A DNA stretch of 64,000 nt from an uncultured Algibacter sp. (GTDB lineage Bacteria > Bacteroidota > Bacteroidia > Flavobacteriales > Flavobacteriaceae). Below the pieces are notes generated by a model, which saw only the letters and a program-made list of their open reading frames with translations, ran no database searches and was not told where the DNA came from. Positions 8,292 to 15,816 of this stretch are shown one piece after another. The DNA lies in the NCBI GenBank assembly GCA_947499935.1, contig CANMQH010000001.1, positions 124,001 to 188,000 on the forward strand, given 5' to 3'. Numbering within the stretch: the stretch's first letter is position 1; each line of letters opens with the position of its first letter. The translations under genes and the position numbers were made by a program.

Positions 8292-8942
8292 TTATTTTTT
8301 CAAGACGTTTAGTAATGTTTTAGGTTCTAATCGTGTTGTGTAATCGGCTTCAAAATGCGTAAATACAATGTTAAATGCTTTATCAATAATATATACCGCT
8401 GGTACAGGGAGTTCAAAATTAGAATTCCCATGAATGTTATTTAAATCTAATCCAAAATTAGTATACTCCTTTTTTAGTTTTTCGTTAAGCTGAAATACAA
8501 TACCAAATTGTTTCATAACTAGAGCATTTTCGTCACTTAAAACAGGGAACGTAATTGTGTTTTTTTGCGATGTTTGTGCTATTAATTCTGGTTTTTCGGC
8601 ACTAATGGCAACAATATTGGCGCCTAGTTTATTAAAGTCTGCTTTTAAGCTTTCGTATGTTCTAAGCTCTAGGTTGCAATATGGGCACCATCCACCTCTG
8701 TAAAAATTTATGATTAAATAGTCGTTCTTTAATAAAGAACTTAATAATGTGGGTTGACCATTAGTATTTAAAAACGAAGCATCTGGTGCTTTGTCACCTG
8801 TTTTTAGAGCATTTTGTTTTAAATCACTTTCAGATATCTCTTTTATGCCGTCAATTAATACTTCTACTATAGCTATCGGCATTCTTGCAAAACCGTTTTC
8901 TCTTATTTGTGTTAATTGTTCTTCTAATGTCATAAGGTGCAT
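8292..8942 (-). CDS. Peroxiredoxin-like (AhpC/TSA) protein
   Basis: A 216-residue thioredoxin-fold protein. The middle contains LIINFYRGGWCPYCNLELRTYE, where the WCPYC pair corresponds to the peroxidatic or redox-active cysteines of the AhpC/TSA family. A helical N-terminal extension (about residues 1-60) precedes the domain, typical of the peroxiredoxin-like family proteins of Bacteroidota. No signal peptide is seen, so it is probably cytoplasmic. It should reduce peroxides using a thiol donor. It is the first gene of the three-gene operon with the NTF2-like and DoxX genes. ATG at 8942 or 8933 are both possible; the latter gives MTLEEQLTQI. Confidence 0.8.
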   Translation of the reverse strand: MHLMTLEEQLTQIRENGFARMPIAIVEVLIDGIKEISESDLKQNALKTGDKAPDASFLNTNGQPTLLSSLLKNDYLIINFYRGGWCPYCNLELRTYESLKADFNKLGANIVAISAEKPELIAQTSQKNTITFPVLSDENALVMKQFGIVFQLNEKLKKEYTNFGLDLNNIHGNSNFELPVPAVYIIDKAFNIVFTHFEADYTTRLEPKTLLNVLKK

Positions 8943-9406
8943 TTATATGGCAAAATTAACTTATGAGGCTTTTTTAACAATAATCTATGCTGTTTTATAA
9001 ATAGTCAATATGTAACCAATTCGATAATTTAATAAAATTCACCTATTGTAAAATATGTCTATTATTTTGTTTTTATGGTAAAGGAAACCTATATAATGAA
9101 AGTATATAAAGTAAAAATGTGTCTTTATGTTTTATAATGAACATAAAAAAAGAGTCGAGAGGGTAATTAGGTAAGACTTAATATGTTTATTAATTAGCCT
9201 ATGTATTCTATAAAGTAAATCTATATTTATTTGTAAAATAACTACGCCTTACACTAAAAATACAAGTGTAAGGCGTAATTAATTTTGTGTATGGATTTTA
9301 CAGATATTTAAGAGAGAACGTAAAGTTTAATTTCTTTTTTTAAAAGAAATTTTTTGATTAAATCTCTGATGAGGGGAATATTTGCTATAATGTAATGGTA
9401 CTCTAT
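8943..9406. other. Intergenic region with two dyads
   Basis: No gene is supported. It holds a perfect 13-bp inverted repeat (9243-9255 with 9265-9277, nine-base loop) and an AT-rich dyad (9329-9338 with 9342-9351, three-base loop, T-run on the plus strand). The first could end transcripts coming from the roadblock genes at 9407, although it lies about 130 bases past the stop. The second is oriented for a plus-strand transcript for which no gene is visible. Confidence 0.5.
9243..9277 (-). terminator. Possible terminator downstream of the roadblock pair
   Basis: A perfect 13-bp stem (9243-9255 / 9265-9277). The T content following it on the minus strand is only moderate, and it lies 130 bases from the nearest minus-strand stop, so terminator status is plausible rather than firm. 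Confidence 0.5.
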
Positions 9407-9784
9407 TTAAGAAAGCTCTGCTACGATATTTTTCTTGTATCTTTTAAGAAGCGCTCTTGTCATTCCTAAATTTGCTTTAGCAGAATCAACAGCTAAATAA
9501 ATAAAATACTCACCATTTTCTGAAAGATCAATAATGTGTATTTGGTCTGTAAGTGTAATTAGAATATCCTGGATAGTTGATTCTAATCCTAATTCTTTAA
9601 TAGCACTTTGTTTAGCCTTTACAACTTCTAGGTTAAAAGCAGAAGCGATTTCTGGATCAAAATCTTTACTATCAGAGTGAGATACATAGCATACACCTGA
9701 GCTTACTTCGGTTACTGTTACTGCAATATAACCAGGTACGTTTTTTTTGATGTCTTGGCTAAATTGTTCTAAAAAATTTGACAT
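9407..9784 (-). CDS. Roadblock/LC7 domain protein A
   Basis: A 125-residue single-domain protein. A short helix (SNFLEQFSQDIKKNVPGYIAVTVTEV) is followed by two strands, a long helix (DPEIASAFNLEVVKAKQSAIKELG), three strands (DILITLTDQIHIIDLSENGEYFIYLAVD) and a last helix (NLGMTRALLKRYKKNI). That strand-helix order is the roadblock/LC7 (MglB-like) fold. Such proteins dimerise and act as regulators or scaffolds for small Ras-like GTPases. A second roadblock gene lies immediately upstream (gap 19 bases). No GTPase gene is next to them in this window. Confidence 0.75.
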   Translation of the reverse strand: MSNFLEQFSQDIKKNVPGYIAVTVTEVSSGVCYVSHSDSKDFDPEIASAFNLEVVKAKQSAIKELGLESTIQDILITLTDQIHIIDLSENGEYFIYLAVDSAKANLGMTRALLKRYKKNIVAELS

Positions 9785-9803
9785 AATGTTAATTAAATTT
9801 GGG

Positions 9804-10127
9804 TTAATATTTATTGTTAATAGAATTCATGTATTTAAGAACCAATCCAAATCTTGATAAGTTGTCTGATGCTATCAAGACTAAATTATCAGATTTAATT
9901 TTATTGACTATAAAATAATTATCAGCAGATCTAGCTATTAATTGGTCTAAGCTACTGCTCGATATATCATTTAGTAAATTGTTGCACATAGAAAAAGCAG
10001 CTTGTCCCATCAATGCTAAATTTTTTGAATATTCAGTATTTATAGAGTCAATAATCTTTCCGTCTTTATCAGCAATAACTACGATATTGGCACCTGTTTC
10101 TTCTTTTAATTTATTTAAATCTATCAT
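9804..10127 (-). CDS. Roadblock/LC7 domain protein B
   Basis: A protein of 107 residues starting MIDLNKLKEETGANIVVIADKDGKIIDS, followed by a helix with LALMGQAAFSMCNNLLNDI and strands DNYFIVNKIKSDNLVLIAS, then a helix (LSRFGLVLKYMNSI). This is the roadblock/LC7 pattern. The frame extends to a TTG at 10151, but a good -7 promoter box (10149-10156 on the minus strand) overlaps that codon, so the ATG at 10127 is the better start. It is first in a two-gene unit with the roadblock protein at 9407, so a heterodimer is likely by inference. Confidence 0.72.
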   Translation of the reverse strand: MIDLNKLKEETGANIVVIADKDGKIIDSINTEYSKNLALMGQAAFSMCNNLLNDISSSSLDQLIARSADNYFIVNKIKSDNLVLIASDNLSRFGLVLKYMNSINNKY

Positions 10128-10148
10128 AGAAATTTGTAATAACGGGTG

Positions 10149-10156
10149 CAAAACTA
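10149..10156 (-). promoter_or_regulatory. -7 box TAGTTTTG for the roadblock genes
   Basis: On the minus strand this octamer matches the Bacteroidota sigma-ABfr -7 consensus TAnnTTTG exactly and lies 22 bases before the ATG at 10127. No clear -33 TTTG was seen. It decides the start of the downstream gene, because the alternative TTG overlaps it. Confidence 0.5.
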
Positions 10157-10371
10157 GGTAATTTTATATAAGCGAGTATAATATAAATTAAAGAATTTGA
10201 AATCTTAGACAAAAAGATGTATTTTATCGATTAAGTGTAATTTTAAGTATATTTTGTTTAACTTTATTTATTCTATATTATACAAAAAAGTCTTATGTAT
10301 AAAGGGTTTTGTTAATTTTTGTGTTAACAAAAAATTAAACAAAAAAAACACTTAAAAGTCAATATGTTTCC

Positions 10372-10379
10372 TATTTTTG
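10372..10379 (+). promoter_or_regulatory. -7 box TATTTTTG for the 115-aa gene
   Basis: An exact TAnnTTTG match 51 bases before the ATG at 10431. No good -33 element was found upstream. Confidence 0.45.
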
Positions 10380-10430
10380 CAGTGTCAATTTGAATAACCA
10401 AAGCCCTCTCTAATAAATATTTTTACACCC

Positions 10431-10778
10431 ATGAATCTTGTACACAAAGCAACTGCAGAATTGATAATAATTTTAGAGCAAAAGAGAAGCGAATTCAATT
10501 CTTACCGAATTGATTATATAGCTAATGATAAAGATTTAGATTCTAGCACATCAACTATTGCTACTAAAGATAATGATGTTACAGAAAATAAAGAGGTTGT
10601 TTTTGAGGTTATAAAAGCGGACAAGAAAGAAGCTTTAGTTGAAGAGGTTGAGGTGGAATCTGACGATGTAAAGGTTGTAGATTTGGAGAAAAGATTTAAC
10701 AATGCCGCTACAGATGCAACAAAAACATATAATGAACGTATGAAGAGTGGCTTTTTTGGAAGAAGAAGATCTCGTTAA
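10431..10778 (+). CDS. Hypothetical protein, acidic middle and basic end
   Basis: I do not recognise this 115-residue protein. Residues 1-28 form a helix with a hydrophobic face (VHKATAELIIILEQKRSEFN). Residues about 30-80 are Asp/Glu/Ser/Thr-rich and probably disordered. The last 35 residues contain a helix (LEKRFNNAATDATKTYNERM) ending in SGFFGRRRSR. There is no signal peptide. It is divergent from the roadblock pair and has its own -7 box. The short patch of basic residues at the end could contact nucleic acid or membrane; that is a guess. Confidence 0.6.
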   Translation: MNLVHKATAELIIILEQKRSEFNSYRIDYIANDKDLDSSTSTIATKDNDVTENKEVVFEVIKADKKEALVEEVEVESDDVKVVDLEKRFNNAATDATKTYNERMKSGFFGRRRSR

Positions 10779-10841
10779 ATAATTATAAGGTTTCGGTAAT
10801 AAAATTGTTTACTTAATAACATGTTTTATGGTCCGTAATGT

Positions 10842-11501
10842 TTAGAATACATTAAAAAGTACTGTTTCAATACGCCCTTTTCCATTATCAAGAATATACT
10901 CCCCAAGTTGCTTTTTAGCTTTAATTTTAAAGTTAAAAGGATAATTTAATATATCTACACCACTATTTTTTTTCAGTCTAATACCTTGTCCAGAAATTAT
11001 GTCTTTATTAGGTGTAAAACTTCCTATAGGGATATGTTCGGTTAAAATAATGTATTTATAAATCGCTAATTTATTTACAATACGTTTTATGTCTTTGTTA
11101 GATAGATGCTGGAGAACTTGCCTTAGTATTATACAATCTGCTTGTGGAAGTTCATCTTTTGTAATATCCAGACAATAAAATTCTAAATGATTAGCTTTAT
11201 ATAATATCTTATTTCTATTAATAAGGCCTTCTACAACATCTACAGCGATATACTTTTTGGAGTATTTAATTAAACGTTTACCAATATTAAAATCACCACA
11301 ACCCAAATCACAAATGGTTAATGCGTTATTATGAGATTCTAAAAAGGATATTATACTATTAATATAAGGAGTTATAATTTTTGGGTCATGAGAACCTGAT
11401 CCAGAATAAAAATCAGACGTTTTTCCGCCCCAAAGATTCATGTCGTAAATCTGAGTCATTGCATCTTTTGTAGGCCAAGGTCTTTTTATCTTTTTTGTCA
11501 C
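10842..11501 (-). CDS. Class I SAM-dependent methyltransferase
   Basis: A 219-residue protein with the SAM-binding motif I (LTICDLGCGDFNIGKRL), an acidic motif II region (YIAVDVVEGLI) and a motif IV-like LPQADCIILRQVLQHLSN, as in the Methyltransf_23/25 type. Substrate unknown. The N-terminal WPTKDAMTQIYDMNLWGG block is a recurrent feature of a methyltransferase subfamily often found near sugar or secondary-metabolite genes, but no such genes are adjacent here. It starts with GTG five bases after the stop of the TrmH-like gene, so the two are probably cotranscribed. Confidence 0.75.
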   Translation of the reverse strand: MTKKIKRPWPTKDAMTQIYDMNLWGGKTSDFYSGSGSHDPKIITPYINSIISFLESHNNALTICDLGCGDFNIGKRLIKYSKKYIAVDVVEGLINRNKILYKANHLEFYCLDITKDELPQADCIILRQVLQHLSNKDIKRIVNKLAIYKYIILTEHIPIGSFTPNKDIISGQGIRLKKNSGVDILNYPFNFKIKAKKQLGEYILDNGKGRIETVLFNVF

Positions 11502-11506
11502 CTAAT

Positions 11507-12040
11507 TTATATTTGTGATAATTTACTATACAAATCCCAAACTACAATCCCACAACTTACAGATATGTTTAAAGAGTGCTTTGTGCCAAATTGCGGAATT
11601 TCAATAACAAAATCACTGTTAGTTACTACGTCTTGATTTACACCTTTTACCTCGTTACCAAATACCATAGCGTATTTAGTGTTGAGTTTAGGAGTAAAAT
11701 CATTTAACATAGTGGCATTTTCTGCCTGTTCTATCGAACAAATTTTTATGTTTTCAGATTTTAATAAATTAATTACATCTAAAGTATTTTCAGCATATTC
11801 CCAAGTTACGGTTTCGGTACTTCCCAAAGCCGTTTTATGAATATCTTTATGTGGGGGCGTAGCAGTAATACCACATAAGTATATTTTTTCTATCAAAAAG
11901 GCATCACTCGTTCTAAAAACCGAACCTATATTGTTTAAGCTTCTAATATTATCTAGTATGATTATAATTGGTGTTTTCTGGGCTTCTTTAAAAGCACTAA
12001 CACTTAATCTATTTAATTCACTATTTTTAAGTTTTCTCAC
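11507..12040 (-). CDS. TrmH/SpoU family RNA 2'-O-methyltransferase
   Basis: A SPOUT-class RNA methylase. Motif 1 is IIILDNIRSLNNIGSVFRTSDAF, motif 2 is YAMVFGNEVKGV and motif 3 is IEIPQFGTKHSLNISVSCGIVVWDL. Together these form the trefoil-knot SAM site and the catalytic Arg/Ser residues of TrmH-like enzymes. Target RNA is probably tRNA or rRNA and cannot be chosen from sequence. The frame can be opened to a GTG at 12061, but those bases belong to a REP-like repeat. The GTG at 12040 gives MRKLKNSELNRLSV (177 aa), the usual start in flavobacterial homologues, so I chose it. Confidence 0.85.
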   Translation of the reverse strand: MRKLKNSELNRLSVSAFKEAQKTPIIIILDNIRSLNNIGSVFRTSDAFLIEKIYLCGITATPPHKDIHKTALGSTETVTWEYAENTLDVINLLKSENIKICSIEQAENATMLNDFTPKLNTKYAMVFGNEVKGVNQDVVTNSDFVIEIPQFGTKHSLNISVSCGIVVWDLYSKLSQI

Positions 12041-12053
12041 GTTATATATTCTT

Positions 12054-12118
12054 ATTGTCACTCAGAGCGAAGTAAAAGCGGCTTATTGTAAGACTGTTTA
12101 GGTCGTTCAGAATGGCAA
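12054..12118. repeat. REP-like dyad (decayed copy)
   Basis: The left end ATTGTCACTCAGAGCGAAG and the reverse complement of the right end (TTGCCATTCTGAACGACC) are imperfect inverted copies, both near a TTGTCATTCnGAGCGAAG consensus. The same motif (TGTCATTCCGAACGAGG) occurs at 43417. The element sits between the start of the TrmH-like gene and mutS. Confidence 0.6.
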
Positions 12119-12241
12119 CTATTGTTAAAATCTCATTTTAATTGTAGATAACTTCTAATATGTCAGCTTTAAAAAACATGAAATTAGTGGTACATTGCAT
12201 GCTACAATTTTGTCAAAAATAACATTAATAAATTACTTAAG

Positions 12242-14854
12242 TTGGCTCAGAAAACAAAAAAAGAAACTCCGTTAATGAAACAATACAATGCCATAAAGGC
12301 AAAGTATCCTGATGCGCTTTTGTTATTTAGAGTGGGCGATTTTTACGAAACTTTTGGCGAAGATGCTGTAAGAACAGCTGGTATTTTAGGTATTATTTTA
12401 ACAAAACGCGGTGCTGGTAGCGAGAGTGAAACCGAGCTGGCTGGATTCCCGCATCATTCTTTAAACACCTATTTGCCAAAACTGGTAAAAGCCGGGGAGC
12501 GGGTAGCTATTTGCGACCAATTAGAAGATCCTAAGTTAACTAAAAATATAGTAAAACGTGGTGTTACCGAGCTGGTTACGCCAGGTGTAGCATTAAATGA
12601 TGAGGTATTAGTTTCTAAATCTAATAATTTTCTGTGCTCTGTACATTTTGATAAAAAATATATTGGTATTTCGTTTTTAGATATTTCTACGGGCGAGTTT
12701 TTAACATCGCAAGGTAATGCCGAGTATATAGATAAATTACTTCAAAATTTTAATCCTAGCGAAGTCTTAATCTCTAAGCAAAAACGAACAACATTTAATG
12801 ATGCTTTTGGGAGCGATTTCCATACGTTTTACCTAGAAGATTGGGTGTACCAAACCGATTATACATACGAAACACTCATTAAACATTTTGATACAAAAAC
12901 ACTTAAAGGTTTTGGTATTGAAGATTTATATGAAGGTATTATTGCATCGGGTTCTATTTTGCATTATTTAGGAGAAACACAACATAATAAATTACAGCAT
13001 ATAACCTCTATTGCTAGAATTGCTGAAGATGAATATGTATGGATGGATAAGTTTACCATACGTAATTTAGAGCTTTATAATTCTACAAATAATAATGCTG
13101 TAACGCTTTTAAATATTATAGATAAAACCATTTCGCCCATGGGTGGTAGGTTATTAAAGCGCTGGTTGGCATTACCACTTAAAAGCCTAGATAAAATAAA
13201 ACAGCGTCACGAAGTCGTGAGTTTTTTAACCAAAGAGAATACAACACTTCAAAAAATTCAAAATCATATAAAGCATATTGGCGATATTGAGCGCTTAATA
13301 TCTAAAATAGCTACTGGCAAAGTAAGCCCAAGAGAGGTTATACAACTTAAAAATTCTTTAGAAGCTATTGTGCCAATTAAATCGTTAACTTCAAATTGTA
13401 AAAATGAATCGCTTAAAATTATTGGTGATACCCTACAAAGTTGCGAAGTACTTCGCGAAAAAATAAAAGAGACAATAAACGAAGATGCTCCTGTAAATGT
13501 TTTAAAAGGCCAAACCATTGCTGATGGGTTTTCTTTAGAGTTGGATGAACTCAGGGGCTTATCAAAATCGGGAAAAGATTATTTAGATAATATGTTGGCT
13601 CGCGAAAGTGAGCGTACAGGTATAGCATCGCTTAAAATAGCATCAAATAATGTGTTTGGTTACTATATTGAAGTGCGTAATACACATAAAGATAAAGTTC
13701 CTGAAGATTGGATTCGTAAGCAAACTTTGGTAAATGCAGAACGTTATATTACAGAGGAACTTAAAGAATACGAAGCCAAAATTTTAGGTGCAGAAGATAA
13801 AATTCAAGATATAGAACAACAATTGTTCGCAGAATTAGTGGGCTGGATGAGTCAGTATATAAAACCCGTACAGCAAAATGCTTATTTAATAGGGCAGTTA
13901 GATTGTTTATGTGGTTTTGCACAATTAGCAAAAGATAATAAGTATGTATACCCAAGTATTGATCAATCTCATGATTTGGATATAAAAGCAGGTCGACACC
14001 CTGTTATTGAGAAACAATTACCTATAGGAGAAGCTTATATAGCTAACGATGTGTTTTTGGATAAAACTTCGCAACAAATTATTATGATTACTGGGCCAAA
14101 CATGTCTGGTAAATCGGCTATTTTGCGTCAAACCGCACTTATTGTATTGCTTGCTCAAATTGGAAGTTTTGTGCCAGCAAAAGCGGCGAGAATTGGTTTG
14201 GTAGATAAAATATTTACACGTGTAGGAGCAAGCGACAATATCTCCATGGGAGAATCAACATTTATGGTTGAAATGAATGAAACAGCATCTATTTTAAATA
14301 ATATTTCAGACAGAAGTTTGGTTTTGTTAGACGAGATTGGAAGAGGTACAAGTACTTATGATGGTATTTCTATAGCATGGGCAATTAGCGAATATTTGCA
14401 TGAACATCCAGCAAAAGCTAAAACATTATTTGCGACCCATTATCATGAACTTAATGAAATGACAGAAACTTTTGGTAGAATAAAAAATTTCAATGTTTCA
14501 GTAAAAGAATTAAAAGATAACGTCTTGTTTTTAAGAAAACTTGTAGAAGGCGGCAGTGCCCATAGTTTTGGAATTCATGTAGCAAAAATGGCAGGGATGC
14601 CACAACAAGTATTGCATCGAGCAAACAAGATTTTAAAGAAATTAGAGAAGTCTCATTCTAGTGAAGAGCTTACCGATAAAGTGAAATCTATAGAAAATGA
14701 CATGCAGTTGAGTTTCTTTAATCTAGATGATCCATTATTGGAAAATATTAAAGACGAAATATTACACATTGATATTGATACACTTACGCCTGTTGAAGCG
14801 CTCATGAAACTCAATGAAATTAAGCGAATGTTAGTAAAGAAAAAGCAAGCGTAA
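12242..14854 (+). CDS. mutS: DNA mismatch repair protein MutS
   Basis: An 870-residue MutS of normal length. N-terminal mismatch-binding domain: [34 protein letters not shown], with the F-Y-E mismatch-contact residues at about 36-39. The connector, lever and clamp follow. The ATPase has Walker A GPNMSGKS at 618-625, the [14 protein letters not shown] stretch, Walker [17 protein letters not shown] and the ATHYHEL His switch. It recognises base mismatches and recruits MutL. The start codon is TTG, giving [16 protein letters not shown]. No ATG lies nearer than residue 12, which would trim the conserved N-terminus, so TTG is well supported. Transcription may continue into the downstream tRNA-Gly region, since no terminator is visible before it. 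Confidence 0.98.
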   Translation: MAQKTKKETPLMKQYNAIKAKYPDALLLFRVGDFYETFGEDAVRTAGILGIILTKRGAGSESETELAGFPHHSLNTYLPKLVKAGERVAICDQLEDPKLTKNIVKRGVTELVTPGVALNDEVLVSKSNNFLCSVHFDKKYIGISFLDISTGEFLTSQGNAEYIDKLLQNFNPSEVLISKQKRTTFNDAFGSDFHTFYLEDWVYQTDYTYETLIKHFDTKTLKGFGIEDLYEGIIASGSILHYLGETQHNKLQHITSIARIAEDEYVWMDKFTIRNLELYNSTNNNAVTLLNIIDKTISPMGGRLLKRWLALPLKSLDKIKQRHEVVSFLTKENTTLQKIQNHIKHIGDIERLISKIATGKVSPREVIQLKNSLEAIVPIKSLTSNCKNESLKIIGDTLQSCEVLREKIKETINEDAPVNVLKGQTIADGFSLELDELRGLSKSGKDYLDNMLARESERTGIASLKIASNNVFGYYIEVRNTHKDKVPEDWIRKQTLVNAERYITEELKEYEAKILGAEDKIQDIEQQLFAELVGWMSQYIKPVQQNAYLIGQLDCLCGFAQLAKDNKYVYPSIDQSHDLDIKAGRHPVIEKQLPIGEAYIANDVFLDKTSQQIIMITGPNMSGKSAILRQTALIVLLAQIGSFVPAKAARIGLVDKIFTRVGASDNISMGESTFMVEMNETASILNNISDRSLVLLDEIGRGTSTYDGISIAWAISEYLHEHPAKAKTLFATHYHELNEMTETFGRIKNFNVSVKELKDNVLFLRKLVEGGSAHSFGIHVAKMAGMPQQVLHRANKILKKLEKSHSSEELTDKVKSIENDMQLSFFNLDDPLLENIKDEILHIDIDTLTPVEALMKLNEIKRMLVKKKQA

Positions 14855-14951
14855 AATAAATTTTATTTATTTTGCTAAAAGGCTTTGGTTTTAGTAGAAA
14901 AATTTTAAATTTGCATCCGCAATAGCAATGTTGCTCGTTCATTAAATTACT

Positions 14952-15023
14952 GCGAAAGTAGCTCAGGGGTAGAGCATCACCTTGCCAAGGTGGGGGTCGC
15001 GGGTTCAAATCCCGTCTTTCGCT
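14952..15023 (+). tRNA. tRNA-Gly (GCC)
   Basis: A 72-nt cloverleaf. The acceptor stem GCGAAAG pairs with CTTTCGC, the anticodon loop TTGCCAA gives anticodon GCC, and the T arm contains GGGTTCAAATCCC. Discriminator base T, no encoded CCA. It lies 28 bases upstream of tRNA-Leu and is probably transcribed with it. Confidence 0.97.
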
Positions 15024-15051
15024 CTGAAACTTTCTTTTAAAATATACCAAT

Positions 15052-15135
15052 GCTGAAGTGGTGGAATTGGTAGACACGTTGGACTTAAAATCCAATGTCC
15101 ATTAGGACGTACGGGTTCAAGTCCCGTCTTCAGTA
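15052..15135 (+). tRNA. tRNA-Leu (TAA)
   Basis: An 84-nt tRNA with a long variable arm, as expected for leucine. The acceptor stem GCTGAAG pairs with CTTCAGT (first pair G-T), the anticodon stem TTGGA/TCCAA encloses loop CTTAAAA with anticodon TAA, and the T arm is GGGTTCAAGTCCC. Discriminator A, no encoded CCA. Confidence 0.97.
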
Positions 15136-15136
15136 C

Positions 15137-15175
15137 TAAAAGCCTTGTTAATCTTTTGATTTTCAAGGCTTTTTT
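15137..15175 (+). terminator. Terminator after the tRNA pair
   Basis: AGCCTTG (15141-15147) pairs with CAAGGCT (15164-15170), followed by a T-run (15170-15175). It directly follows tRNA-Leu. Confidence 0.85.
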
Positions 15176-15582
15176 AATTTAAATACTTTTTTTTCGTACG
15201 TTTATTGTACGTAAAATTTCTTTTACTTCAATTTTATTAAATAGTATTCTTTTGCTAACAATGCTGTGATGCAAATAGATTGGGTTAAGGCATGCAGAAA
15301 ATAACCTTAATATAATTCTATTAAATACAAATTTACTTTAAAACTAATATAGGTTATTTTTAAATTTTTATTTGATTATGAAATGCAACAAATGAATTAC
15401 TATGTGCAACATAATTAACATATAGACAATCTGCTTATTTTAATCTTTGTGATTAATTAGATTACAATTTTAATACTTTATTTAATTGTTAGTTTAGTTT
15501 AGTTTAGTTTAGAAAGAAAGGGGGTAGTTTCCCTTTCTTTTTCCGTAACTAAAAAAAATCTTGTGAAATCATAAAAATATTT
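15176..15582. other. Intergenic region with TTTAG repeats and a hairpin
   Basis: No gene is supported. A run of about five TTTAG pentamers (15489-15512) runs into a strong hairpin at 15513-15540 (10-bp stem AAAGAAAGGG / CCCTTTCTTT, eight-base loop) followed by TTTCC. The hairpin resembles a terminator on the plus strand, but no intact gene ends before it; it may be left over from the decayed carbohydrate locus that follows. Confidence 0.55.
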
Positions 15583-15693
15583 ATGAATTCCTTTAATGAA
15601 TTAAATGGAGTTCTAGTAAAAGGCAATATTTTTTTACAACGCGAAGTGCTTAAAAAAGATTGGAATTTTGGTGGCTTTGTAGTACCAAAATAA
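15583..15693 (+). pseudogene. Remnant of a GH3 beta-glucosidase-type gene
   Basis: A 36-codon frame, MNSFNELNGVLVKGNIFLQ... ending WNFGGFVVPK and a stop. This matches the stretch of glycoside hydrolase family 3 enzymes in which MNSFN.LNG.P..GN.FL is followed by W.F.GFVVSDW, just before the catalytic nucleophile Asp (SDW). Here the frame turns into a stop exactly where SDW would stand, and there is no coding match before the ATG. So it is an internal scrap of a roughly 750-residue enzyme with the catalytic residue lost. It lies next to an intact GH43 gene on the other strand, suggesting an eroded polysaccharide-utilisation locus. Confidence 0.72.
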
Positions 15694-15816
15694 CCTAATT
15701 GTTTTCTGTTAGTTAAAATCAACTGAAAGTATTTATCTTTTTTAGTTGTTTTTTTGTTGAATTATCTACGGATTAAATTTGTTTTCAATTTAAATATGCA
15801 TAACTCATGTTTAGAG

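Noticed and set aside
10128-10151. Upstream TTG start for roadblock protein B
   Set aside because: It overlaps a perfect -7 promoter box, and the ATG at 10127 gives the typical domain start.
12041-12061. Upstream GTG start for the TrmH-like methylase
   Set aside because: The first codons of that version lie in a REP-like repeat; the GTG at 12040 gives the conserved N-terminus.
14820-15095. 91-codon frame on the minus strand across the tRNA-Gly region
   Set aside because: It is the antisense of tRNA-Gly; the ERRDLNPRPPPWQGDALPLSY peptide is the well-known false translation of tRNA genes.
15489-15512. TTTAG run considered as a CRISPR or telomere-like repeat
   Set aside because: Units are five bases, abutting and only about five in number, with no spacers and no cas genes nearby.
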